Source: Acetobacteraceae bacterium
GTDB taxonomy: Bacteria > Pseudomonadota > Alphaproteobacteria > Acetobacterales > Acetobacteraceae
Reading direction: 5' to 3'
Assembly: GCA_030044345.1 (NCBI GenBank)
Contig: JASHVY010000616.1
Span: 1-7,426 of the forward strand
Length of the DNA: 7,426 bases
Of this stretch, positions 1 through 5,723 are shown in pieces. Position numbers and translations under genes: made by a program. Numbering within the stretch: position 1 is the stretch's first letter; the number at the start of each line of letters is the position of its first letter. The notes beneath the pieces were generated by a model, which was given only the letters and a program-made list of their open reading frames with translations, did not search any database and was not told the DNA's origin.

Positions 1-64
1 CACCGGCTATGTCGGGATCGTCAAGGCAATCCGCCGCGTGCTCGACGATCGGAAAGCGAGGTGA
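1..64 (+). CDS. C-terminal end of a CoxS-type [2Fe-2S] subunit of a molybdenum hydroxylase (partial)
   Basis: The frame starting at base 2 reads TGYVGIVKAIRRVLDDRKAR and stops with TGA at 62-64. In the small iron-sulfur subunits of CO dehydrogenase/xanthine dehydrogenase-type enzymes, the second 2Fe-2S cluster is held by a CxC pair followed directly by TGY and an 'IVxAI' helix, which is what is seen here. The single base before the first codon is C, consistent with the last base of a TGC cysteine codon. The subunit passes electrons from the molybdopterin site towards FAD in a cytoplasmic three-subunit enzyme. Only about 20 residues are visible, so the family call rests on the TGY-IVKAI motif and on the coxG-like gene six bases downstream. 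The large and medium subunits presumably lie upstream of the window. The enzyme's substrate is unknown; CO is only one possibility. Confidence 0.72.
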   Translation, partial: TGYVGIVKAIRRVLDDRKAR

Positions 65-70
65 CGCGCC

Positions 71-706
71 TTGCCTGAAATCTCGCAGAGCGTCGTCGTC
101 TCCTTCCCCCGTGACGTCGTCTGGCGCGAGCTTCACGATTTTGCAATGGTCGCGCGTTCGATGCCTGGCGTGTCACTGGAAGCTGTTTCGCCCGGTGATC
201 GCCTGCGCGGCAGCCTCGCACTGAAGCTCGGGCCGATCACCGCCAATTTCGCCGGCGAAGCTGAAGTCTCGATGGAGGATTCCACCCATGCCGGAATCGT
301 CCGCAGCCAAGCGCTCGATCGGAAGAACAATTCGCGTGCGCGTTCGGAAATACACTTCAGTCTCGCCGAGGAAGATCAATCCACCCGGCTCGACATCAAA
401 GTCGATTTCACGCTCTCAGGATCGCTCGCCCAGTTCAGTCGGGGCGGCATCGTCCAGGAGCTCGCGCAGCGCCTGACCAGGGATTTCGCCGGCAATCTCG
501 AAGCCGCGATCGCGGAGCGTCTCACGGCAACCACGATGGCAGACAGAGCGGCTTCCGAGGTGCCGACGATGGACAAGCCCCCGGCACAGACTTCCGGGCC
601 CGCCTCTGCACCGATCGGGCTCCTCGGACTTTTGTGGTCGGCATTCATAACCTGGCTGCGGAGAAGATTCGGCAGCCGCGTCAGCAACAATGATCCGCAC
701 CTGTGA
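71..706 (+). CDS. coxG: CoxG-family protein (SRPBCC fold), accessory to a CO dehydrogenase-type molybdenum hydroxylase
   Basis: This 211-residue protein belongs to the CoxG (CO dehydrogenase subunit G) branch of the SRPBCC/START-like lipid-binding fold. Residues 1-150 show family features: a start with alternating hydrophobic residues, SMPGV at 30-34, the LGPITANFAGEAEV stretch near 53-66 and QFSRGGIVQELAQRL near 121-135. A Pro/Ala/Ser-rich linker (about 160-181) leads to a hydrophobic helix at 182-196 that ends in Trp-Leu-Arg-Arg-Arg, a plausible membrane contact. CoxG proteins are known to link Mo-CO dehydrogenase to the cytoplasmic membrane, and work on actinobacterial CoxG points to quinone binding and delivery. 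The start is TTG at 71, the only initiator giving the full fold; a purine-rich GGAAAGCGAGG lies at 51-61. It follows the CoxS-type gene by six bases, so the two are almost surely cotranscribed. Whether the partner enzyme uses CO is not shown. Confidence 0.87.
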   Translation: MPEISQSVVVSFPRDVVWRELHDFAMVARSMPGVSLEAVSPGDRLRGSLALKLGPITANFAGEAEVSMEDSTHAGIVRSQALDRKNNSRARSEIHFSLAEEDQSTRLDIKVDFTLSGSLAQFSRGGIVQELAQRLTRDFAGNLEAAIAERLTATTMADRAASEVPTMDKPPAQTSGPASAPIGLLGLLWSAFITWLRRRFGSRVSNNDPHL

Positions 707-729
707 ACCGCATGATCGGAGCACGGTTC
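705..729. repeat. Inverted repeat overlapping the coxG stop codon
   Basis: GAACCG at 705-710 is matched by CGGTTC at 724-729 with 13 bases between them. The left arm starts inside the TGA stop codon of coxG. It could form a weak hairpin at the transcript end, but no T run follows, so it is not a good intrinsic terminator. Its content (GCATGATCGGA next to a GGTTCC) recalls the dispersed rhizobial intergenic repeat with GCATGATCCGGAA and GGAACCGG parts; that resemblance is from memory and partial. Confidence 0.35.
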
Positions 730-763
730 CGCAACGAGTATCGCAAGGGTGGGCGTGGCAGGT

Positions 764-773
764 GTGACGTCAC
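764..773. promoter_or_regulatory. Perfect 10-bp palindrome GTGACGTCAC, candidate operator
   Basis: GTGACGTCAC is a perfect palindrome in the gap between coxG and the binding-protein gene, about 70 bases before the start codon. Position and symmetry fit a dimeric repressor site, for example of a GntR-type regulator, but no regulator gene is in the window and a 10-bp palindrome can occur by chance. I see no convincing sigma-70 -35/-10 pair in the gap. Confidence 0.3.
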
Positions 774-845
774 CGACCCAGCCAATAGCCCCGCTTGAGA
801 AGGGAATATCGATCTTGAGGTGAAGCCAAACAGGGAGACAATGCT

Positions 846-2147
846 ATGAAGCGAATATCGTGGCTGACCGCCGGAGTGACTTTGGCGCTGCTGCTTGGTC
901 CTTCCATGGGTCACGCTCAGGAAGCCAAGCCCAAGGCCCTGAAAATTGCCATCGTCACATTCTTCTCCGGCTCGGGCGCCGTTGTCGGCGGCCCAACAGT
1001 GGATTCGGCCAAGCTCGCGATCGAGGGGATCAACAAGTCGGGCGGTATCGATGGCGTGCCGATCGAGGCCCAATATGTCGATGAGTCGGGCGGCTCGACA
1101 AAGCAGGTGGCCGAGTTCCGGTCTCTCGCCGGACATGTCGATGCCATCCTCGGCTATGCCTCCAGCGCCGACTGTCTGGCCGTGGAACCCGTCGCCGAGG
1201 AGCTGCACCTGCTGACGTTCTTCTCCGACTGCGACGGCGACGCCCTCTTCAAGGGGCAGGCCAACGAATGGGTCTTCCACACCATCCCGTCGGACGCGAC
1301 GAATGCACTCGCCATGGCGCTCTACGTCGCGAAAATGTATCCGCACGCCAAGACCATCGCCGGCATCAATCCGGACTACGCATTCGGCCGGGACGAGTGG
1401 AAATACTTCACGTTGGCCATGCAAAAATTGGAGCCAGGCGTCAAGCTCGGAACCGCCTTGTTCCCGGCGCTCTTCTCCGGCCAATACACCAGCGAACTAT
1501 CACGCCTGCAGGGCGAACGCCCCGACCTGATCCTTTCCAGCACCTGGGGCGGAGACGTCGTGGCTCTGATCCAGCAGGGCGTTGCGCAAAGCGCTTTCGG
1601 GCAATCCCTCTTCGCCTTGACGGCGGGCACGGAAGGCGGCATCGAGGCCATGAAGGCGGTGCCTGACGGCGTGCTCTTCGGGGCCGAGCACGGGTATCTG
1701 ATGCATCCCGGCAAGATCGGAAACCCGGAGATTGCAGAGTTTGTCGCCGCCTATCACGACCGGACACATGAATACCCCGTGTCCCCCTACCCGTTCACGA
1801 TCCAGCGGGCGATCTTCGCATTGGTGGCCGGCTACCAGGCGGCCATCAAGGCAAACGGCGGACACTGGCCGAGCGCGAGCGACGTCGCTCACTCCCTGGT
1901 CGGTGTCCACGTGACGACAATGCTGGGCTCGTTCGAGATCCGAAGCGACCATGTCGCGGCGGTGCCCGAGATGGATGGTGTCAGTGTGCACTCCTCGACC
2001 TACCCGTTCGCAGTGTTCAACAAGATCATCGAGTTCCCGGCCAGCATGATCATGGCCCCGGTGGGACAAAGTGAGGAAAGCTTCATTGCAGGGATGACTC
2101 CCGCGGTGCTCGCCAATGTCCCCACGCCGCGTGAATACGAGCCCTGA
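846..2147 (+). CDS. Periplasmic substrate-binding protein of a Liv/HAAT-type ABC importer
   Basis: This 433-residue protein is a type I periplasmic binding protein of the Peripl_BP_6 group (LivJ/LivK, urea and amide binders). Residues 1-24 form a Sec signal peptide: Lys-Arg, a hydrophobic core to about 17, and GHA before a likely cut at 24/25. The mature domain starts with KIAIVTFFSGSGAVVGG near 33-49 and has the family helix-and-loop 'AIEGINKSGGIDGVPIE' near 58-74. The only two cysteines, 110 and 129, bracket the region that lines the ligand cleft in this family and could form a disulfide. It should capture the ligand in the periplasm and deliver it to the two permeases encoded downstream. 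ATG 846 is preceded by GGGAGA at 833-838 with seven bases of spacing; the ATG at 841 stops after two codons. The length is at the upper end for the family. The ligand is not identifiable; linkage to a molybdenum hydroxylase hints at a catabolic substrate rather than leucine. Confidence 0.92.
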   Translation: MKRISWLTAGVTLALLLGPSMGHAQEAKPKALKIAIVTFFSGSGAVVGGPTVDSAKLAIEGINKSGGIDGVPIEAQYVDESGGSTKQVAEFRSLAGHVDAILGYASSADCLAVEPVAEELHLLTFFSDCDGDALFKGQANEWVFHTIPSDATNALAMALYVAKMYPHAKTIAGINPDYAFGRDEWKYFTLAMQKLEPGVKLGTALFPALFSGQYTSELSRLQGERPDLILSSTWGGDVVALIQQGVAQSAFGQSLFALTAGTEGGIEAMKAVPDGVLFGAEHGYLMHPGKIGNPEIAEFVAAYHDRTHEYPVSPYPFTIQRAIFALVAGYQAAIKANGGHWPSASDVAHSLVGVHVTTMLGSFEIRSDHVAAVPEMDGVSVHSSTYPFAVFNKIIEFPASMIMAPVGQSEESFIAGMTPAVLANVPTPREYEP

Positions 2148-2206
2148 TCTTGCCAAGTGCCCGATCTGATCGAAGAGAGGCCTGGGCATCAAGCCTTTCT
2201 CCGCCG

Positions 2207-2268
2207 CATGCATCGGGCACCGATGCGAAGCCCGGGCACCGACCTTTCGTGAAGGTGGGTGCCCGGTT
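2207..2268 (+). promoter_or_regulatory. Two tandem hairpins with a shared repeat between the binding-protein and permease genes
   Basis: Hairpin 1 pairs GCATCG (2210-2215) with CGATGC (2221-2226) around the five-base loop GGCAC. Hairpin 2 pairs CCGGGCACC (2232-2240) with GGTGCCCGG (2258-2266); after one G/G mismatch the stem continues with ACCTT (2242-2246) and AAGGT (2252-2256), closing on the loop TCGTG. The ten bases CGGGCACCGA occur in both (2214-2223 and 2233-2242), so the right arm of hairpin 2 could also pair with hairpin 1. Only TTT follows hairpin 2, so it is a poor intrinsic terminator. A stable stem here would fit mRNA 3'-end protection or partial attenuation that keeps binding protein in excess over permease, as known for other ABC importer operons; this function is inferred. 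Confidence 0.6.
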
Positions 2269-2334
2269 TGCGCCATGCGCCGGCGGCAACAAAGAAAGGT
2301 TGCCGCCCGGCCGGTAGAGGAACGACCGTTGATC

Positions 2335-3249
2335 ATGCTCGATCAGCTTGTTTCGGCGACCATCGATGGCCTGACATCCGGAGCGACTCTCTTCCTCGTC
2401 GCAGTCGGTCTCAGCTTGATCTTCGGAGTGCTCAGGGTCCTGAACGTTGCGCATGGCAGTTTCTACGCAATCGGCGCCTTCATGGCAGCCGTGGTCTGGT
2501 CCTTGCTCGGTGCCGCCGGCCTGCCGAGCCTTCTGATCTACCCGGGCCTGGTCGTGATCGCCATCGCGGTCGGCATCGTGATCGGCCCCATCATCGAACG
2601 CTGCCTGCTCCATTGGTCGTTCAGCGTCGAGCCCCAATCCCGGCGCGAGGTCATCCAGCTTCTTGCCACTTACGCGATCTTCCTCATTCTCGAGGATGGA
2701 CAGAAACTGGTCTTCGGCACTCAGCCATATTATTCCGGGGGTGCCCTTGGCCTGCTTGGAACCACCAGGATCGCCGGCATTCTCCATACCAATTATCAGC
2801 TCCTCCTCATTCCGCTCTCCGGGATCGTTCTTTTGCTGCTGCGGCTGTTTCTTTCGAAAACGCGAAGCGGGCGCTGCCTGATTGCCGTCGCCGAGGATGC
2901 CGAAGTGTCCGCGACGATGGGCGTCCGCGTGACGCGCATGCAGACGTTCAGCTTCACGCTCGGCGCGGTGCTGGCAGCGCTGGGCGGCGCCCTCGCCTCG
3001 CCGGCAATCGGTGTCACGATCGGGATCGGGGCCGACATGGTCGTGCTCTCCTTTGCGGTTGTCGCGATCGCCGGTCTCGGACAGATCGAAGGCACTGCCG
3101 TCGCGTCCATATTGATCGGCGTTGCACATTCGTTGACGGTCTTCTTTCTGCCGATTCTCGATACGGTCTCGCCCTATCTGATCATGCTCCTTGTCTTGCT
3201 CGTCCGTCCGATGGGCCTTTTCGGCATGCAGCGGCAGCGGAGCATCTGA
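2335..3249 (+). CDS. livH: ABC importer inner-membrane permease, LivH type
   Basis: This is a 304-residue multispanning membrane protein of the LivH family (BPD_transp_2), one of two permeases that form the channel of a Liv-type importer. Family marks: LVAVGLSLIFGVLRVLNVAHGSFYAIGAF at 21-49 contains the conserved 'LNxAHGsfyxiGA' signature, and SGRCLIAVAEDAEVSATMGVRV near 178-199 is the cytoplasmic coupling loop contacting the ATPases. Hydrophobic spans are seen near 14-34, 41-61, 67-85, 107-120, 155-172, 205-230, 235-270 and 277-290, ending in RPMGLFG. ATG 2335 gives the normal N-terminus (MLDQLVSATIDGL). AGAGGA at 2316-2321 lies 13 bases from it but seven from an in-frame TTG at 2329, so TTG may be used, adding two residues. 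ATG 2275 would add 20 Arg-rich residues unlike the family. It starts about 190 bp after the binding-protein gene and is followed one base later by the second permease. Substrate unknown. Confidence 0.92.
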   Translation: MLDQLVSATIDGLTSGATLFLVAVGLSLIFGVLRVLNVAHGSFYAIGAFMAAVVWSLLGAAGLPSLLIYPGLVVIAIAVGIVIGPIIERCLLHWSFSVEPQSRREVIQLLATYAIFLILEDGQKLVFGTQPYYSGGALGLLGTTRIAGILHTNYQLLLIPLSGIVLLLLRLFLSKTRSGRCLIAVAEDAEVSATMGVRVTRMQTFSFTLGAVLAALGGALASPAIGVTIGIGADMVVLSFAVVAIAGLGQIEGTAVASILIGVAHSLTVFFLPILDTVSPYLIMLLVLLVRPMGLFGMQRQRSI

Positions 3250-3250
3250 A

Positions 3251-4306
3251 ATGGCCGCCGAAGGATCACCGACAGAAGCCGAATCGCATCACGAGCACTC
3301 CTCCATGCGCAACGCGCTCGCCGAGACCGCCAGCCCCCGGCAGGCTCCCATGAGAGCAACCGGCAAGCTGCGTGTCTCAGCCCTGGTGACGATTTTGGCT
3401 TTCTGCGCCGCACTTCCCTTCATTTCTCCGCCCGACACATTCGAATTCACGATCGTGCTCGCGGTGGGCCTTGCCGGGCTCGGCGTGGCTCTGCTTCTGG
3501 AAGCCGGGCTTATCTCTTTTGGACACGCCCTTTTCTACGGCATGGGCGGGTATACCGTCGCGGCTCTTGCCCCTGTCTTTCCGCGCTTCGGGATTCTCCT
3601 CCTTCTGTTCGGAGGAGGCGTGGGTGCCATCGTCGCGGCCATCGCCGGCCTTTTCATCGTGCGCTATCGTGGCGTGTTCTTTGCCATGCTGAACCTGGCG
3701 ATTTCGATGGTGGCCTATTCGGTGCTCCTGAAATCGTACGCCATCTCCGGGGGCTCGGACGGAATGGTGGTACAGGTTCAGGGATTGGTCGGGCAGGCCC
3801 TCGGTCCGGGCGCATTCGGACGCGCGCTTTTCTATGTCTGCCTCGGCAGCGTGATCGTGCTCGGGGTTCTCCTGCAATGTTACCGGAGAAGCCCGGCCGG
3901 CTGGGGCCTCGGGGCGATCGAGGATCGCGAAATCAGAATCGAGTATCTTGGCGTTTCGGCCAACCGCCTGCTCCTGCAGGCTTATGTCATTTCCGGGTTT
4001 CTCGGCGGATTTGGCGGCGCGGTGGCGGCCAGCGCAGTTGGTCACGTCGCGCCGGACGATTTTTTTTGGACCACCTCGACCGTGCTGGTGGTGGTCGCGG
4101 TTCTCGGCGGCCGCGGAGTGGTCGGGCCATTTCTCGGAGCGGCGCTCTACGAGCTGCTGAGCATCGCCGCCGCACGATATCTGAGCAACAGTTGGGAGAT
4201 TCTCCTCGGCGCCGTGATCCTCCTCGTCATCCGGTTCGCGCGCGAGGGGTTTGCTGGGTTGCCGGACACATGGCGCGCGGCGTCGCTGCAGTGGAGGCGG
4301 CAATGA
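3251..4306 (+). CDS. livM: ABC importer inner-membrane permease, LivM type
   Basis: This 351-residue membrane protein is the LivM-type partner of the preceding permease. Conserved features are GLISFGHALFYGMGGYT at 86-102, SGGSDGM at 166-172, the coupling loop around 213-236 (RSPAGWGLGAIEDREIRIEYLGV), VISGFLGGFGGAV at 246-258 and VLGGRGVVGPFLGAAL at 284-299. The first 40 residues are hydrophilic (ESHHEHSS, several Arg) and precede the first membrane span at about 42-58; many relatives start closer to the membrane, so ATG 3305 or 3350 are alternative starts. I prefer ATG 3251: it is one base after the livH stop and CGGAG at 3238-3242 is eight bases upstream. The stop overlaps the next start by four bases (ATGA), implying translational coupling. 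An eight-T run at 4060-4067 lies inside the gene, in the codons for Asp-Phe-Phe-Trp. Substrate unknown. Confidence 0.92.
   Translation: MAAEGSPTEAESHHEHSSMRNALAETASPRQAPMRATGKLRVSALVTILAFCAALPFISPPDTFEFTIVLAVGLAGLGVALLLEAGLISFGHALFYGMGGYTVAALAPVFPRFGILLLLFGGGVGAIVAAIAGLFIVRYRGVFFAMLNLAISMVAYSVLLKSYAISGGSDGMVVQVQGLVGQALGPGAFGRALFYVCLGSVIVLGVLLQCYRRSPAGWGLGAIEDREIRIEYLGVSANRLLLQAYVISGFLGGFGGAVAASAVGHVAPDDFFWTTSTVLVVVAVLGGRGVVGPFLGAALYELLSIAAARYLSNSWEILLGAVILLVIRFAREGFAGLPDTWRAASLQWRRQ
4060..4067 (+). repeat. Eight-T homopolymer inside livM
   Basis: A run of eight T lies in a gene of otherwise high GC content. The reading frame is intact here (GAT TTT TTT TGG), but a run of this length is prone to slippage by polymerases, and one base gained or lost would truncate the permease before its last conserved region. 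Confidence 0.6.
4293..4297 (+). promoter_or_regulatory. Ribosome binding site GGAGG that fixes the livG start
   Basis: GGAGG lies five bases before ATG 4303, inside the last codons of livM. It supports this start over in-frame upstream candidates at 4270 (ATG) and 4291 (GTG), and over the long upstream extension of the open frame, which is only a shadow of livM. Confidence 0.75.
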
Positions 4307-5046
4307 AGGCTGCGCCAGCCCTCGAGGCAGAGCACTTGTTTCTCAGCTTCGGGGGTGTGCAGGCCGTCCGCGACGTGAGCCTCACAGTGGCAACCGGCGA
4401 GGTTCTCGCCATCATCGGCCAGAACGGCGCCGGCAAGAGCACCTTCCTCAACATGTGCACCGGCTATCTCAGGCCGGAGCGTGGTGCGATCCGGATCGCC
4501 GGCTGCTCGATTGTCGGACTGAAGCCACGAGCAATTGCCCGCCTCGGCGTCGCCCGTGCATTTCAGCACCCACAGATCTTTCCGCAGCGGTGCGTCATCG
4601 ACCATTTGCGCTTTGCGAGCGCCGCGGCGCGACCCGGCTTTTGGAATCCATTCCGCCCGCTCAATTCGCCCCAGTCCGCGCAGGACGTCTTGCAGTTATT
4701 GGCCTTTTTCGCCCTGGACAAATTGGCCGATCAGCCCGTACGCGGCATTCCAGAGGGAGCACGGAAGCTGCTCGACGTCGCCATGGCGCTCGCTCTGGAG
4801 CCGAAGCTGATCCTGCTCGATGAGCCGACCAGTGGGGTCAGCAGCGCCGAGAAGCTCGGGTTGATGACGCGCCTCGTGCACGCACTTCGCGCGCGCGGGG
4901 TCAGCGCGATCTTCGTCGAGCACGATATGGACGTCGTTGCCCGCTTTGCCGACAGGGTGGCGGTGTGGGTCGAGGGCGCAATATTTCGCGTGGGATCTCC
5001 CGAAGACGTGCTCTCCGATCCCGAGGTCAAAGAGCATGTGCTATGA
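4303..5046 (+). CDS. livG: ABC importer ATP-binding protein, LivG type, with a degenerate signature motif
   Basis: This 247-residue cytoplasmic ATPase would power the importer together with the LivF-type protein. Seen in order: Walker A GQNGAGKST at 39-47, Q-loop glutamine in ARAFQHP (Gln88), Walker B LILLDEP at 169-175, and switch histidine His207 in FVEHDMD. The ABC signature, usually LSYGEQR or LPYGQQR in LivG proteins, reads IPEGARKLLDVAMAL from 149: the central Gly is kept, but the leading Ser and the following Gln/Glu are replaced. In a heterodimer one weak signature is tolerated in several ABC proteins, so this site may hydrolyse ATP slowly or have a structural role. The C-terminus ends at DPEVKEHVL, lacking the YLG ending common in LivG. 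The start ATG 4303 overlaps the livM stop by four bases and has GGAGG five bases upstream. The stop overlaps livF by four bases. Family is clear; substrate is not. Confidence 0.92.
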   Translation: MKAAPALEAEHLFLSFGGVQAVRDVSLTVATGEVLAIIGQNGAGKSTFLNMCTGYLRPERGAIRIAGCSIVGLKPRAIARLGVARAFQHPQIFPQRCVIDHLRFASAAARPGFWNPFRPLNSPQSAQDVLQLLAFFALDKLADQPVRGIPEGARKLLDVAMALALEPKLILLDEPTSGVSSAEKLGLMTRLVHALRARGVSAIFVEHDMDVVARFADRVAVWVEGAIFRVGSPEDVLSDPEVKEHVL

Positions 5047-5723
5047 AAGACGCATGCGCCGCACTTTCCGTGTCGGGACTCGATGTGGTCCTCGAAGGGG
5101 CGCGCGTGCTGAGGAATCTCACCTTTCAGGTTCCTTCGGGGAAGACAATCGGCTTGGCTGGCCATAACGGCGCGGGGAAAACGACGACACTGCGCGCTTT
5201 GATGGGAGTTGTGCGCAGTCGTGGCGAAATTCACCTCGACGGCAATGCAATCGACAAAATGGGACCGGCGGAGCGAGCCAGGCGTGGCATCGGTTATGCG
5301 CCGGAGGACCGGCGACTTATCGTCGCCCTGAATGTCGTGGAGAATCTCAGGCTGCCAGCCGAGATCCGAGCATTTTCCGCCGCGGAGATCGAGCGCCGTC
5401 TCCAGGCCGTGCTGGAGTTGCTGCCCGAGCTTAAGGCACTGGAAAGACGCCCCGCCGGCCTCCTCAGTGGCGGACAGCAGAAGATGGCCGCGCTCGGCCG
5501 TGCGTTGATGGTCGGGGATCGGCTCCTTCTGCTGGATGAACCATTCCAGGGCCTCGCTCCCGCCCTCGCTCGGCGTTACGCAGAAGCGCTCCGGACCCTC
5601 CGGCTGCAACGTCCCGAGCTCGCAATCCTGATTACCGAATCCAATCCTTCTCTGCTCGCCCCCCTCGCCGCGCAGGTGTACACGATCGAGCGTGGAGAGA
5701 TCCGCGCTCCGACACAGGTATAA
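5043..5723 (+). CDS. livF: ABC importer ATP-binding protein, LivF type
   Basis: This 226-residue ATPase is the second nucleotide-binding subunit of the importer. Walker A is GHNGAGKT at 40-47; the Q-loop region reads GYAPEDRRLIVALNVVENL at 84-102, matching the LivF pattern 'GYvPEgRriFp.ltVxENL'; the signature LSGGQQKMAALGRAL at 141-155 is complete; Walker B LLLLDEP is at 161-167. The switch-histidine position is in ITESN (197-201), with Asn instead of His, as is usual in LivF proteins (VEQN). Because this subunit has a full signature, it can complement the eroded signature of its LivG-type partner. The start ATG 5043 overlaps the livG stop as ATGA; the Shine-Dalgarno (AGAG at 5031-5034) is weak, so translation is probably coupled. 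At 226 residues it is slightly short for LivF (about 235), mostly at the C-terminus. It is the last gene of the operon. Confidence 0.93.
   Translation: MKDACAALSVSGLDVVLEGARVLRNLTFQVPSGKTIGLAGHNGAGKTTTLRALMGVVRSRGEIHLDGNAIDKMGPAERARRGIGYAPEDRRLIVALNVVENLRLPAEIRAFSAAEIERRLQAVLELLPELKALERRPAGLLSGGQQKMAALGRALMVGDRLLLLDEPFQGLAPALARRYAEALRTLRLQRPELAILITESNPSLLAPLAAQVYTIERGEIRAPTQV

Noticed and set aside
795..842. TTGAGA and TTGAGG boxes (795-800, 814-819) as a sigma-70 promoter for the importer
   Set aside because: No acceptable -10 box lies 16-18 bases downstream; the nearest candidate overlaps the ribosome site and start codon.
841..849. Two-codon mini open frame ATG-CTA-TGA just before the binding-protein start
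   Set aside because: The ribosome site ends only two bases before it but is well spaced for ATG 846; a two-codon leader has no other support.
681..1484. Long minus-strand open frame (267 codons) opposite the binding-protein gene
   Set aside because: It lies antisense to a clear family member. Its protein has no recognisable domain, and its length is explained by GC-rich codon bias.
1500..2336. Minus-strand open frame of 278 codons spanning the end of the binding-protein gene and the hairpin region
   Set aside because: It is mostly antisense to the binding-protein gene, rich in Arg/His/Asp without hydrophobic pattern, and has no family motif.
2083..3129. Minus-strand open frame of 348 codons opposite livH
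   Set aside because: It is composed of Asp/Arg/Gln/Glu-rich sequence typical of the antisense of a membrane-protein gene; no motif is seen.
2259..3353. Plus-strand open frame of 364 codons overlapping livH in another frame
   Set aside because: It is Arg/His/Pro-rich frame-shift translation of the real permease gene, which has all the LivH motifs.
3877..4302. 142-codon upstream extension of the livG frame, which could suggest a fusion protein
   Set aside because: The extension is out-of-frame livM sequence. The ATG at 4303 has a strong ribosome site and the canonical ATGA overlap.
3377..4303. Minus-strand open frame of 308 codons opposite livM
   Set aside because: It is a shadow of livM with highly charged, low-hydrophobicity sequence and no domain.
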